Source: Azospirillum sp. TSH58
GTDB lineage: Bacteria > Pseudomonadota > Alphaproteobacteria > Azospirillales > Azospirillaceae
Assembly (NCBI RefSeq): GCF_003119115.1
Contig: NZ_CP022364.1
Location: forward strand, 2,432,001 to 2,496,000
Direction of reading: 5' to 3'
DNA: 64,000 bases
The position numbers were made by a program, and so were the translations under genes. Below the pieces are notes generated by a model. The model saw only the letters and a list, made by a program, of their open reading frames with translations. It made no database searches and was not told the origin of the DNA. Of this stretch, positions 16,991 to 25,058 are shown piece after piece (position 1 is the stretch's first letter; every line of letters starts with the position of its first letter).

Positions 16991-17128
16991 GGCGCCGCCT
17001 AAAAACAAGTCAATCCGGCAGAAATGAGCAAAATTTGAGCATTAAACGGAGGCATGCATAATTCGTAAGCGAATGCTGGGCTGTGACGCGCTGCGGATTC
17101 CCTGATCCGGCCCTTCGGCGGCGCGTCG

Positions 17129-17143
17129 TGGCATCACATTTGC
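17129..17143 (+). promoter_or_regulatory. Sigma-54 (RpoN) type promoter for urtA
   Basis: TGGCATCACATTTGC matches the -24/-12 consensus TGGCAC-N5-TTGC, with GG at 17130-17131 and GC at 17142-17143, exactly ten bases between them. The start of transcription would be near 17155, giving a leader of about 50 bases before urtA. RpoN control fits nitrogen-regulated urea uptake. A short inverted repeat ATTCG/CGAAT (17061-17074) lies upstream; I could not identify a clean NtrC site. Confidence 0.75.
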
Positions 17144-17202
17144 GAAGGACACCCCCGGGCGCCTGAGGCGGGCGCCAGACCAAAGAACGGGGGGTATTCA
17201 CA

Positions 17203-18522
17203 ATGTTCAAGTCGGGGTTCACGTCGGGCTTCAAGACCGGTCGCACCCTTGCGGCGGCCGCCGGTCTTGCCGTCACGTTCGCCGCGGGCTTCGCCGCCCC
17301 GGCGTCGGCCCAGGACACCATCAAGGTCGGCATCCTCCATTCCCTGTCGGGCACCATGGCGATCAGCGAGACCACGCTGAAGGACGTCATGCTGATGCTC
17401 ATCGAAGAGCAGAACAAGAAGGGCGGCGTTCTCGGCAAGAAGCTGGAGCCGGTCGTCGTCGATCCCGCCTCCAACTGGCCCCTGTTCGCCGAGAAGGCGC
17501 GCGAGCTGATCAGCAAGGACAAGGTGGCCGCGGTGTTCGGCTGCTGGACCTCGGTCAGCCGCAAGTCCGTCCTGCCGGTGTTCGAGGAGCTGAACAGCAT
17601 CCTGTTCTACCCGGTGCAGTATGAGGGCGAGGAGTCCTCGCGCAACGTCTTCTACACCGGCGCCGCCCCGAACCAGCAGGCGATCCCCGCCGTCGACTAT
17701 CTGGCGGAGAAGGAAGGCGTGCAGCGCTGGGTGCTGGCCGGCACCGACTACGTCTACCCGCGCACGACCAACAAGATCCTGGAAACCTACCTGAAGTCCA
17801 AGGGCGTGAAGTCCGAGGACATCATGATCAACTACACGCCGTTCGGCCATGCCGACTGGCAGAACATCGTCGCCGACATCAAGAAGTTCGGCTCCGCCGG
17901 CAAGAAGACCGCCGTCGTCTCGACCATCAACGGCGACGCCAACGTCCCCTTCTACAAGGAACTGGGCAACCAGGGCGTCAAGGCGCAGGACATCCCGGTC
18001 GTCGCCTTCTCCGTGGGTGAGGAGGAGCTGGCCGGCATCGATACCAAGCCGCTGGTCGGGCATCTCGCCGCCTGGAACTACTTCATGTCGGTGGACACGG
18101 CGGAGAACAGCGACTTCATCAAGAAGTGGCAGGCCTTCACCAAGAACGACAAGCGCGTCACCAACGATCCGATGGAGGCCCACTACATCGGCTTCAACAT
18201 GTGGGTGAAGGCGGTCGAGAAGGCCGGCACCATCGACAGCAACGCCGTGATCGACAGCCTCGTCGGCGTCGCCGTGCCGAACCTGACCGGCGGCTATTCG
18301 GCCATGCTGCCGAACCACCACATCACCAAGCCGGTGCTGATCGGCGAGGTGCAGGAGAACGGCCAGTTCGAGACCGTCTCCAAGACGCCGGGCCTCGTGG
18401 CCGGCGACGAGTGGTCGGACTTCCTGCCGGACAGCAAGGACCTGATCTCCGACTGGCGCGCCCCGATGTCCTGCGGCAACTTCAACGTGAAGACCGGCAA
18501 GTGCGGCGGCAAGGGGTCGTGA
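17203..18522 (+). CDS. urtA: Urea ABC transporter substrate-binding protein
   Basis: A 439-residue periplasmic binding protein. The signal peptide runs to about residue 36 (PASAQ). Mature motifs DTIKVGILHSLSGTMAIS, VFGCWTSVSRKSVLPVFE, LFYPVQYEGEESSRNVFY and AGTDYVYPRTTNKILE are characteristic of UrtA, the high-affinity urea binder related to FmdD/AmiC. It is the first gene of urtABCDE and the only one with a clear RpoN-type promoter upstream (17129-17143), so expression under nitrogen limitation is expected. ATG 17203 is preceded by GGGGGG. A type A palindromic repeat follows the stop codon before urtB; a hairpin there could protect the urtA message and give more binding protein than membrane subunits. 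Substrate urea is a confident family-level call. Confidence 0.95.
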   Translation: MFKSGFTSGFKTGRTLAAAAGLAVTFAAGFAAPASAQDTIKVGILHSLSGTMAISETTLKDVMLMLIEEQNKKGGVLGKKLEPVVVDPASNWPLFAEKARELISKDKVAAVFGCWTSVSRKSVLPVFEELNSILFYPVQYEGEESSRNVFYTGAAPNQQAIPAVDYLAEKEGVQRWVLAGTDYVYPRTTNKILETYLKSKGVKSEDIMINYTPFGHADWQNIVADIKKFGSAGKKTAVVSTINGDANVPFYKELGNQGVKAQDIPVVAFSVGEEELAGIDTKPLVGHLAAWNYFMSVDTAENSDFIKKWQAFTKNDKRVTNDPMEAHYIGFNMWVKAVEKAGTIDSNAVIDSLVGVAVPNLTGGYSAMLPNHHITKPVLIGEVQENGQFETVSKTPGLVAGDEWSDFLPDSKDLISDWRAPMSCGNFNVKTGKCGGKGS

Positions 18523-18561
18523 GGACCGTCTGAACGCCTTTCGGTAACTGTCCTGCGTGAT

Positions 18562-18664
18562 GCCCCCTCCCTGACCCTCCCCCGCTGGGCGGGGGAGGGG
18601 ACTATGGCTCCCTCTCCCGCCCAGCGGGGGAGGGAAGGGGCCCGCGAAGCGGGAAGGGTGGGGG
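18562..18664. repeat. Palindromic repeat, type A, copy 2, between urtA and urtB
   Basis: ACCCTCCCCCGCTGGGCGG and CCCGCCCAGCGGGGGAGGG are near inverse arms, followed by GGGGCCCGCGAAGCGGGAA and GGGTGGGGG. The order and wording match the copies at 12161 and 37338. It fills most of the 191-bp urtA-urtB gap. Confidence 0.85.
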
Positions 18665-18713
18665 CAACGCCCTCTTCAAGAAAAACGACTTCCGACACAT
18701 CACAGGAACCGCG

Positions 18714-20318
18714 ATGCACCGCGCATTCTGCTGGCTGCTGGCCGCGTTTCTGGCGCTGGCCGCACACGCCGCCTTCGCCGCCGATCTGGCCCCGCTGGTT
18801 CGCGGTTTGGGCGCCGGCAGCTACGCCGAGACCGAAAAGGCCCTCGCCGGGCTGGCCGAGACGGGCGATCCCGCCGTCGTGCCGGTGATCGAGGCCCTCC
18901 AGGCCGGCGACCTGCACGTCCGCAAGGCGGACGGCGCCGTGGTCGTTGCCAAGCGCGCCGGCGGCGGCTACGCCCTGACCGACCCGCTGACCGGCGCCGC
19001 CATCGGCGAGGCGGACCGCAACGCGGTCGAGAAGATCCGCATCAACAACGCCCTGCGCCGCACGATCAGCGCGACGCTCGGCGCGCTCACCCTGATGAGC
19101 CCCGACGCCAACACGCGCCGGCAGGCCGCCGAGGCGGTGTTCAAGAGCCGCGACGTCAACGCGCTGGACGCGCTCAACACGGCGCTGGCCAAGGAATCCG
19201 ACGAGCGCGTGCGCCGCGCGATGACCCAGGCGCGGGCCTCCGTCCTGCTGGCCGGGGACGCGCCCGACGCCGACAAGGTCGCCGCCGTCGCGGTGCTACA
19301 GGAGCGCGGCGACCAGGACGCGCGGGCCCTGCTGAACGGCGCCGCCAATACGGGAAGCGACGCGGTGAAGGACGCCGCGACGAAGGCCATCGCGTCGGTG
19401 GAGCAGCGGCTGGCCCTGTGGGGCGCGGCGCAGAATTTGTGGTACGGCCTGTCGCTCGGCTCGGTGCTGCTGCTGGCGGCGATCGGGCTGGCCGTCACCT
19501 TCGGCGTCATGGGCGTCATCAACATGGCGCATGGCGAGATGGTGATGATCGGCGCCTACGCCACTTTCCTGGTCCAGGAGGCCTTCCGCCAGTGGGCGCC
19601 GGGCCTGTTCGACCTCTCCATCCTGGTGGCGCTGCCGGTCGCCTTCCTGGTCTCCGGCGCGGTCGGCGTCGCCATCGAGCGCAGCGTGATCCGCTGGCTC
19701 TACGGGCGCCCGCTGGAAACGCTGCTGGCGACCTGGGGGCTGTCGCTGGCGCTCCAGCAGGCGGTGCGCTCCATCTTCGGGCCGACGAACCGCGAGGTCG
19801 GCGCACCGTCCTGGATGTCCGGAGCCTTCGAGCTGGGCGGGCTGACCATCACCTACGGGCGGCTGTGGATCGTCGTCTTCGCCTTCCTCGTCTTCGGCGC
19901 GCTGCTGGTGGCGCTGCGCAAGACGTGGTTCGGGCTGAGCATCCGCGCCGTCACCCAGAACCGCAGCATGGCCAACGCCATGGGCATCCGCACGGCGCGG
20001 GTCGACGCGCTGACCTTCGGGCTCGGCTCCGGCATCGCCGGGCTGGCCGGGGTGGCGCTGAGCCAGATCGACAACGTCAGCCCCAACCTGGGCCAGGGCT
20101 ACATCATCGACAGCTTCATGGTCGTGGTGTTCGGCGGTGTCGGCAACCTGTGGGGCACGCTGGTCGGCGCGCTGGCGCTCGGCGGCGTCAACAAGTTCCT
20201 GGAGCCCTACGCGGGCGCGGTGCTGGGCAAGATCCTGGTGCTGATCTTCATCATCCTGTTCATCCAACGGCGTCCGCGCGGCCTGTTCGCGCTGAAGGGC
20301 CGGGCGGTGGAGGCCTGA
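18714..20318 (+). CDS. urtB: Urea ABC transporter permease UrtB
   Basis: A 534-residue protein. A signal-type N-terminus (MHRAFCWLLAAFLALAAHAA) leads a soluble, Ala-rich helical region (about 25-235), as expected for the long UrtB form. The membrane half starts at about 240 with NLWYGLSLGSVLLLAAIGLA and contains MGVINMAHGEMVMIGAYATF, the LivH-type signature, and later SIRAVTQNRSMANAMGIRTA and GGVGNLWGTLVGALALGG. It forms the urea channel of the transporter together with UrtC in the inner membrane. The stop codon is 4 bp before the urtC ATG. Length fits the family (about 520-540). Confidence 0.95.
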   Translation: MHRAFCWLLAAFLALAAHAAFAADLAPLVRGLGAGSYAETEKALAGLAETGDPAVVPVIEALQAGDLHVRKADGAVVVAKRAGGGYALTDPLTGAAIGEADRNAVEKIRINNALRRTISATLGALTLMSPDANTRRQAAEAVFKSRDVNALDALNTALAKESDERVRRAMTQARASVLLAGDAPDADKVAAVAVLQERGDQDARALLNGAANTGSDAVKDAATKAIASVEQRLALWGAAQNLWYGLSLGSVLLLAAIGLAVTFGVMGVINMAHGEMVMIGAYATFLVQEAFRQWAPGLFDLSILVALPVAFLVSGAVGVAIERSVIRWLYGRPLETLLATWGLSLALQQAVRSIFGPTNREVGAPSWMSGAFELGGLTITYGRLWIVVFAFLVFGALLVALRKTWFGLSIRAVTQNRSMANAMGIRTARVDALTFGLGSGIAGLAGVALSQIDNVSPNLGQGYIIDSFMVVVFGGVGNLWGTLVGALALGGVNKFLEPYAGAVLGKILVLIFIILFIQRRPRGLFALKGRAVEA

Positions 20319-20322
20319 TCCG

Positions 20323-21462
20323 ATGCTGACCCGTTTCTTCCTGATGGGCCTGGACAAGAAGGCCGGCGTGCTGCTGACCGTCCTGGCGGTGCTGGCCGTG
20401 GCGGTGCCGGTGATGGCGCTGGGCACCGCCCCGGACTCGCCCTGGCACCTGTCCACCCACACGGTGGCGCTGCTCGGCAAGTATCTGTGCTTCGCGCTGC
20501 TGGCGCTGTCGCTCGACCTCGTCTGGGGCTTCGTCGGCATCCTGTCGCTGGGCCACGCCGCCTTCTTCACGCTCGGCGGCTACGCCATGGGCATGTACCT
20601 GATGCGGCAGATCGGTTCGCGCGGCATGTACGGCAATGCCGACCTGCCGGACTTCATGGTCTTCCTGAACTGGACGGAGCTGCCCTGGTACTGGCACGGC
20701 TTCGACCAGTTCTGGTTCGCCGCGATCATGGTGATGCTGGTGCCGGGCCTGCTCGCCTTCGCCTTCGGCTGGTTCGCCTTCCGCTCGCGAGTCACCGGCG
20801 TCTACCTGTCGATCATCACGCAGGCGCTGACCTTCGCGCTGATGCTGGCCTTCTTCCGCAACGACATGGGTTTCGGCGGCAACAACGGCCTGACCGACTT
20901 CAAGGAGATCCTGGGCTTCGACATCCAGGCCGCCTCGACCCGCGTCGGGCTGTTCGTGGCGACGGTGGTGGCGCTGGCGGCCGGCTACATCCTGGCCTCG
21001 GCCGTGGTGGCGTCCAAGCTGGGCAAGGTGCTGATCGCCGTGCGCGACGCGGAGAGCCGGGTGCGCTTCCTCGGCTACGAGACGGACCGCTACAAGCTGT
21101 TCGCCTGGACGCTGTCGGCCGGCATGGCCGGCGTGGCGGGGGCGCTCTACGTGCCGCAGGTCGGCATCATCAACCCGTCGGAATTCTCTCCCGCCAGCAG
21201 CATCGAGGCGGTGATCTGGGTCGCCGTCGGCGGGCGCGGCACGCTGGCCGGGCCGGTGCTGGGCGCGGTGCTGGTGAATTTCGGCAAGAGCTACTTCACG
21301 GCGGCGCTGCCGGAACTGTGGCTGTTCGCGCTGGGCGGCCTGTTCGTGCTGGTCACCCTGTTCCTGCCCAAGGGCATCCTGGGTCTGGCGGCGCAGCTTC
21401 GCGACCGGCTGCCGGCGCGCGCCACGGTCACCGCCAAGCCGGCGGACCAGAAGGGAGTCTGA
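20323..21462 (+). CDS. urtC: Urea ABC transporter permease UrtC
   Basis: A 379-residue LivM-type permease with about nine or ten hydrophobic segments. Signature parts are ALSLDLVWGFVGILSLGHAA, FFTLGGYAMGMYLM, GNNGLTDFKEILGF, and VRDAESRVRFLGYETDRYKL, the cytoplasmic coupling loop. GGRGTLAGPVLGAVLVN lies near the C-terminus. UrtC pairs with UrtB to move urea across the inner membrane. It begins 4 bp after urtB, and its stop is 5 bp before the urtD start codon, so urtBCD are tightly coupled. The ATG at 20323 gives the usual family length. Confidence 0.95.
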   Translation: MLTRFFLMGLDKKAGVLLTVLAVLAVAVPVMALGTAPDSPWHLSTHTVALLGKYLCFALLALSLDLVWGFVGILSLGHAAFFTLGGYAMGMYLMRQIGSRGMYGNADLPDFMVFLNWTELPWYWHGFDQFWFAAIMVMLVPGLLAFAFGWFAFRSRVTGVYLSIITQALTFALMLAFFRNDMGFGGNNGLTDFKEILGFDIQAASTRVGLFVATVVALAAGYILASAVVASKLGKVLIAVRDAESRVRFLGYETDRYKLFAWTLSAGMAGVAGALYVPQVGIINPSEFSPASSIEAVIWVAVGGRGTLAGPVLGAVLVNFGKSYFTAALPELWLFALGGLFVLVTLFLPKGILGLAAQLRDRLPARATVTAKPADQKGV

Positions 21463-21467
21463 GGGAC

Positions 21468-22214
21468 ATGAGCACGGAAGACACCCTGCTGTATCTGGAC
21501 GGCGTGTCGGTCAGCTTCGACGGGTTCCGGGCGCTGAACAACCTGTCGCTGGTCATCGGGCCGGGCGAGATGCGGGCGATCATCGGGCCGAACGGCGCCG
21601 GCAAGACGACCATGATGGACGTCATCACCGGAAAGACCCGCCCCGACACCGGCACCATCCTGTTCGAGGGCCGTACCGACCTGACCAGTCTGCGCGAGCC
21701 GGCCATCGCCAACCTGGGCATCGGCCGCAAGTTCCAGCGCCCCACCGTGTTCGAGATGCACACGGTCTGGGACAATCTGGAGCTGTCGCTGAAGGCGCCG
21801 CGCCGCCCTCTGAAGACGCTGACCTATTCGGCGACGCGGGAGGACCGGGCGCGGATCGAGGAGATCCTCGACATCACCCGCCTGTCGCCGCGGCGCGACC
21901 GCCCGGCGGGCAGCCTGTCGCACGGCGAGAAGCAGTGGCTGGAGATCGGCATGCTGCTGGCCCAGGACCCGAAGCTGCTGCTGGTCGACGAACCGGTGGC
22001 CGGCATGACCGACGCAGAAACGGAACAGACCGCCCATCTGCTGAAGGACATCGCCGGCAAGCATTCGGTGATCGTCGTGGAGCACGACATGGTCTTCGTC
22101 CGCGAACTGGGCGTGAAGGTCACGGTGCTGCACGAGGGCTCGGTGCTGGCCGAAGGCTCGCTCGACACGGTGAGCGCCAACAAGCAGGTCATCGACGTCT
22201 ATCTGGGCCGGTGA
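21468..22214 (+). CDS. urtD: Urea ABC transporter ATP-binding protein UrtD
   Basis: A 248-residue ATPase of the LivG type: Walker A GPNGAGKTT (about residues 43-51), Q-loop in GRKFQRPTVFEMHTVWDNLE, signature SLSHGEKQWLEIGMLLAQDP, Walker B LLLVDEPVAGMTDAE, and the switch His in VIVVEHDMVFVRELG. The LSHGEKQWLEIGML wording is specific for UrtD. ATG 21468 follows GAGGGAC directly after the urtC stop. It powers urea import as a heterodimer with UrtE. A type B repeat separates it from urtE. Confidence 0.95.
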   Translation: MSTEDTLLYLDGVSVSFDGFRALNNLSLVIGPGEMRAIIGPNGAGKTTMMDVITGKTRPDTGTILFEGRTDLTSLREPAIANLGIGRKFQRPTVFEMHTVWDNLELSLKAPRRPLKTLTYSATREDRARIEEILDITRLSPRRDRPAGSLSHGEKQWLEIGMLLAQDPKLLLVDEPVAGMTDAETEQTAHLLKDIAGKHSVIVVEHDMVFVRELGVKVTVLHEGSVLAEGSLDTVSANKQVIDVYLGR

Positions 22215-22226
22215 CCGAACCACATT

Positions 22227-22353
22227 CCCCTCTCCCTTCCGGGGAAAGGGTTTGGGTGAGGGGGCGGCCGAAGGGCGGAAACGCAGCCTCATTGCAGAGC
22301 TTTTCCGGCCTGCGGCCGCCCCCTCATCCTAACCTTCTCCCCAGGGGGGAGAA
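22227..22353. repeat. Intergenic palindromic repeat, type B, copy 3, between urtD and urtE
   Basis: CCCTCTCCCTTCCGGGGAAA opens it and ACCTTCTCCCCAGGGGGGAG closes it. GGGTGAGGGGGCGGCCG is complementary to CGGCCGCCCCCTCATCC, giving a long stem. It is the only insertion in an otherwise tight urtB-E run. Confidence 0.8.
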
Positions 22354-22374
22354 GGGATTCAGGAGAAAGCAAAG

Positions 22375-23070
22375 ATGCTCGACATACGGTCTGTCGATCT
22401 CCATTACGGTGCGGCGCAGGCGCTGCGCGGCGTGTCGCTGACGGCGGAGGTTGGGAAGGTCACCTGCCTGCTCGGGCGCAACGGCGTCGGCAAGTCCTCG
22501 CTGCTGCGCGCCATCGTCGGGCTGAAGCCGGTGACCGGCGGAACCATCGCCTGGGACGGCGGCGACATCACCAGGCTCGCCCCGTCGGAGCGGGCGCGGC
22601 GCGGCATCGCCTACGTCCCGCAGGGGCGCGAGATCTTCCCGCTGCTGACGGTGCGGGAAAACCTGCTGACCGGCTACGCGCCGCTGAAGCGCGCCGACCG
22701 CTCCATCCCCGACGAGGTGTTCGAGCTGTTCCCGGTGCTGAAGTCCATGCTCGACCGGCGCGGCGGCGACCTGTCGGGCGGGCAGCAGCAGCAGCTCGCC
22801 ATCGGGCGGGCGCTGGTGACGCGGCCCCGGCTGCTGGTGCTGGACGAGCCGACCGAGGGCATCCAGCCCTCCATCATCAAGGACATCGGGCGGGCCATTT
22901 CCTACCTGCGCGACAAGGGCACCATGGCGATCCTGCTGGTCGAGCAGTATTTCGAGTTCGCCCGCGATCTGGCCGACGACTGGGCGGTGATGGAACGCGG
23001 CGAGGTCATGCTGGCGGGCAGCCGCGACGGGCTGGAGGAGAGCGAGGTCCGGCGGTACCTGACCGTCTGA
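22375..23070 (+). CDS. urtE: Urea ABC transporter ATP-binding protein UrtE
   Basis: A 231-residue LivF-type ATPase. It begins MLDIRSVDLHYGAAQALRGV, with Walker A GRNGVGKSS (about residues 36-44), the YVPQGREIFPLLTVRENLLT segment typical of UrtE/LivF, signature DLSGGQQQQLAIGRALVTRP, Walker B LLVLDEPTEGIQPS, and switch-region LLVEQYFEFARDLADDW. It is last in urtABCDE. ATG 22375 follows CAGGAGAAAGCAAAG just after the repeat. It completes the urea importer, and the enzymes of urea breakdown are not in this window. Confidence 0.95.
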   Translation: MLDIRSVDLHYGAAQALRGVSLTAEVGKVTCLLGRNGVGKSSLLRAIVGLKPVTGGTIAWDGGDITRLAPSERARRGIAYVPQGREIFPLLTVRENLLTGYAPLKRADRSIPDEVFELFPVLKSMLDRRGGDLSGGQQQQLAIGRALVTRPRLLVLDEPTEGIQPSIIKDIGRAISYLRDKGTMAILLVEQYFEFARDLADDWAVMERGEVMLAGSRDGLEESEVRRYLTV

Positions 23071-23087
23071 CTCGTCTGCTTCCGGGG

Positions 23088-23171
23088 GCATCCTCGCGAG
23101 GGCGGAGCTTCGGTTCCGCCATCCTGTGCTTCCCGTGGCGGGCACCGGAAACGCCGCCGTCGCGAGGATGG
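23088..23171. repeat. Long-range inverted repeat after urtE
   Basis: GCATCCTCGCGA (23088-23099) and TCGCGAGGATGG (23160-23171) pair over 11 bases, with a loop of about 60 bases that contains the smaller arms GGCGGA/TCCGCC. It may end urtE transcription or be another dispersed repeat. No U-tract follows. Confidence 0.5.
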
Positions 23172-23254
23172 CACCCCTGCGCTTTGGGGAGCTTGGCGCG
23201 GAACCGCGATGCGCTACCATCGCTGCCAGTCACTCACACCGAAGGCAGTTCCGA

Positions 23255-24655
23255 ATGTCGAGCGTCCTGTCAGCCGACCCCGTTCTCCAGCAGGTTGACC
23301 GCAGTTTCGAAGACTCCCTGGGCCGCCTCTGCGACCTGTTGCGCATCCCCAGCGTCAGCACCGACCCGGCCTACAAGGGCGACGTGCGCCGCGCCGCCGA
23401 TTGGCTGGCGCGCGAGCTGAGCGGGCTGGGCTTCGACGCCTCCGTGCGCGAGACGCCCGGCCATCCCATGGTCGTCGCCCATCATCCGGGGCCGGGCGGT
23501 GAGGGTGTGCCGCACATCCTCTATTACGGCCATTACGACGTGCAGCCGGCGGAGCCGCTGGAGCTGTGGAACAGCCCGCCCTTCGAGCCGGCCATCGTCG
23601 AAGCCGAGCACGGCCGGCGCATCGTCGCCCGCGGCGCCGTGGACGACAAGGGCCAGGTGATGACCTTCATCGAGGCGTTCCGCGCCTGGCACGCCGTGCA
23701 CGGCACCCTGCCGATCCGCGTGACCGTCCTGCTGGAGGGCGAGGAGGAGACCGGCAGTCCGAACCTGCTGCCCTTCCTGAAGGCCAACGCGGAGGAGCTG
23801 AAGGCCGACGTCTGCGTCATCACCGACACCAACTCCTGGAACATCGACACGCCGGCCATCACCACCCGGCTGCGCGGCCTGCTCTATGTCGAGGGGACGC
23901 TGCATGGGCCGAGCCACGACCTGCATTCCGGCATGTTCGGCGGCGCGGTGCTGAACCCGATCAACGCGCTGACCCGCGTCCTCGGCCAGATCCACGACGA
24001 GGACGGGCGCGTCCGCTTCCCCGGCTTCTACGACGACGTGGCCGAGCCCACGGACGAGGAGAAGGCGATGTGGCGCGACCTCGGCTTCGACGAGAGCGCC
24101 TTCCTGGCCGGCGTCGGGCTGAAGACCCCGGCGGGTGAGGCCGGGCGCAGCGCGCTGGAGCGGCTGTGGTCGCGCCCGACCTGCGACATCAACGGCATCT
24201 GGGGCGGCTACACCGGCGAGGGGTCCAAGACGGTCATCGCCTCCAAGGCGTCGGCCAAGCTGTCCTGCCGCCTCGTACCCGCCCAGGACCCGGAGAAGAT
24301 CCTGGCCGGCATCCGGAGCTTCCTGGAGGAGCGCACCCCGGCGGACGGGCGCTGGGAGATCAAGGTGTTCGGCCGGTCGCCGGGCGTCCAGGTGCCGACC
24401 GACAGCCCCTATCTGCGCGCCGCCATGGCGGGTCTGGGCGACGTCTACGCCAATAAGCCGGCGCTGGTCGGCAGCGGCGGCTCGATCCCGGTCGGCGGCT
24501 ACATCCGGCAGGCGCTGGGCTTCGACTCGATCTTCGTCGGCTTCGGGCTGGAGGATGACCGCATCCATTCGCCCAACGAGAAGTTCGAGGTGACGTGCCT
24601 GCACAACGGCATCCGCTCCCACGCCGCCATGCTGGCGCGTTTCGCCGCTCTCTGA
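23255..24655 (+). CDS. M20-family metallopeptidase/dipeptidase
   Basis: A 466-residue zinc hydrolase of the M20 dipeptidase-like branch. Metal and catalytic motifs in order: ILYYGHYDVQPAEPLELW (first His and Asp), GAVDDKGQVMTFIEA (bridging Asp), LEGEEETGSPNL (general-base Glu and zinc Glu), CVITDTNSWNIDTPAIT (zinc Asp), and the final His in DRIHSPNEKFEV. The lid domain sits about residues 205-330. It is a cytoplasmic enzyme that cleaves dipeptides or N-acylated/carbamoylated amino acids; sequence does not separate these. ATG 23255 is used because upstream frame residues lack family similarity. It is a single gene, 185 bp after urtE, ended by a good terminator at 24687-24723. No regulatory site recognised. 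Confidence 0.88.
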   Translation: MSSVLSADPVLQQVDRSFEDSLGRLCDLLRIPSVSTDPAYKGDVRRAADWLARELSGLGFDASVRETPGHPMVVAHHPGPGGEGVPHILYYGHYDVQPAEPLELWNSPPFEPAIVEAEHGRRIVARGAVDDKGQVMTFIEAFRAWHAVHGTLPIRVTVLLEGEEETGSPNLLPFLKANAEELKADVCVITDTNSWNIDTPAITTRLRGLLYVEGTLHGPSHDLHSGMFGGAVLNPINALTRVLGQIHDEDGRVRFPGFYDDVAEPTDEEKAMWRDLGFDESAFLAGVGLKTPAGEAGRSALERLWSRPTCDINGIWGGYTGEGSKTVIASKASAKLSCRLVPAQDPEKILAGIRSFLEERTPADGRWEIKVFGRSPGVQVPTDSPYLRAAMAGLGDVYANKPALVGSGGSIPVGGYIRQALGFDSIFVGFGLEDDRIHSPNEKFEVTCLHNGIRSHAAMLARFAAL

Positions 24656-24686
24656 GCCGCAGTTTTCCCACACGTTTCCGTCGTTC

Positions 24687-24723
24687 AGCCCGCGGCTGCG
24701 CCTTTCGCGCCCGCGGGCTTTTT
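24687..24723 (+). terminator. Rho-independent terminator of the M20 peptidase gene
   Basis: AGCCCGCGG and CCGCGGGCT form a 9-bp stem around a 15-base loop, followed by a run of T (24719-24723). Confidence 0.9.
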
Positions 24724-25058
24724 CATTGCCAATGGCGCTCTTGCCATCCCTGACCCCTGCAGTGAAATGATCGGGCTCCAGGAAAGAAATTTTATTCACT
24801 CATCAAATAACGAAAGCAAAAATAAAAAGAACTTAGCTTTCGTAACTCTTTAATCCGCTGTTAAGTTTGTCGGCTGTAATAATCATTCGTTGGACAATCG
24901 GTGATTTCTGAATTTTTATTAAAGAATATTTTTGAAGCGGTCTTGGGGTGGGTCAATAATTCAAATTATCTCGTTTTTTTGGAGCGATTGAACGTAGAGG
25001 GGCGCGCTGAGGGAGCGCTCCTGTGGATTTGTTATAGAATTATCAAGGGGAGTGAGGG
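24724..25058. other. AT-rich intergenic region before the chemoreceptor gene
   Basis: About 335 bp whose composition is strikingly AT-rich against the rest of the window (runs such as AAAGAAATTTTATTC and TTTTTATTAAAGAATATTTT). I see no ORF or tRNA in it. It presumably holds the promoter of the chemoreceptor gene. No clean sigma-70 or sigma-28 motif could be fixed. Confidence 0.6.

Noticed and set aside
13475..17008. Minus-strand open frame of more than 1100 residues opposite the catabolic operon
   Set aside because: Same shadow effect; composition is unlike any protein family, while the plus-strand genes have clear motifs and ribosome-binding sites.
16991..17128. NtrC enhancer site upstream of urtA
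   Set aside because: Only short imperfect repeats (TGAGCA twice, ATTCG/CGAAT) were found; none fits the GCAC-N-GTGC form well enough to call.
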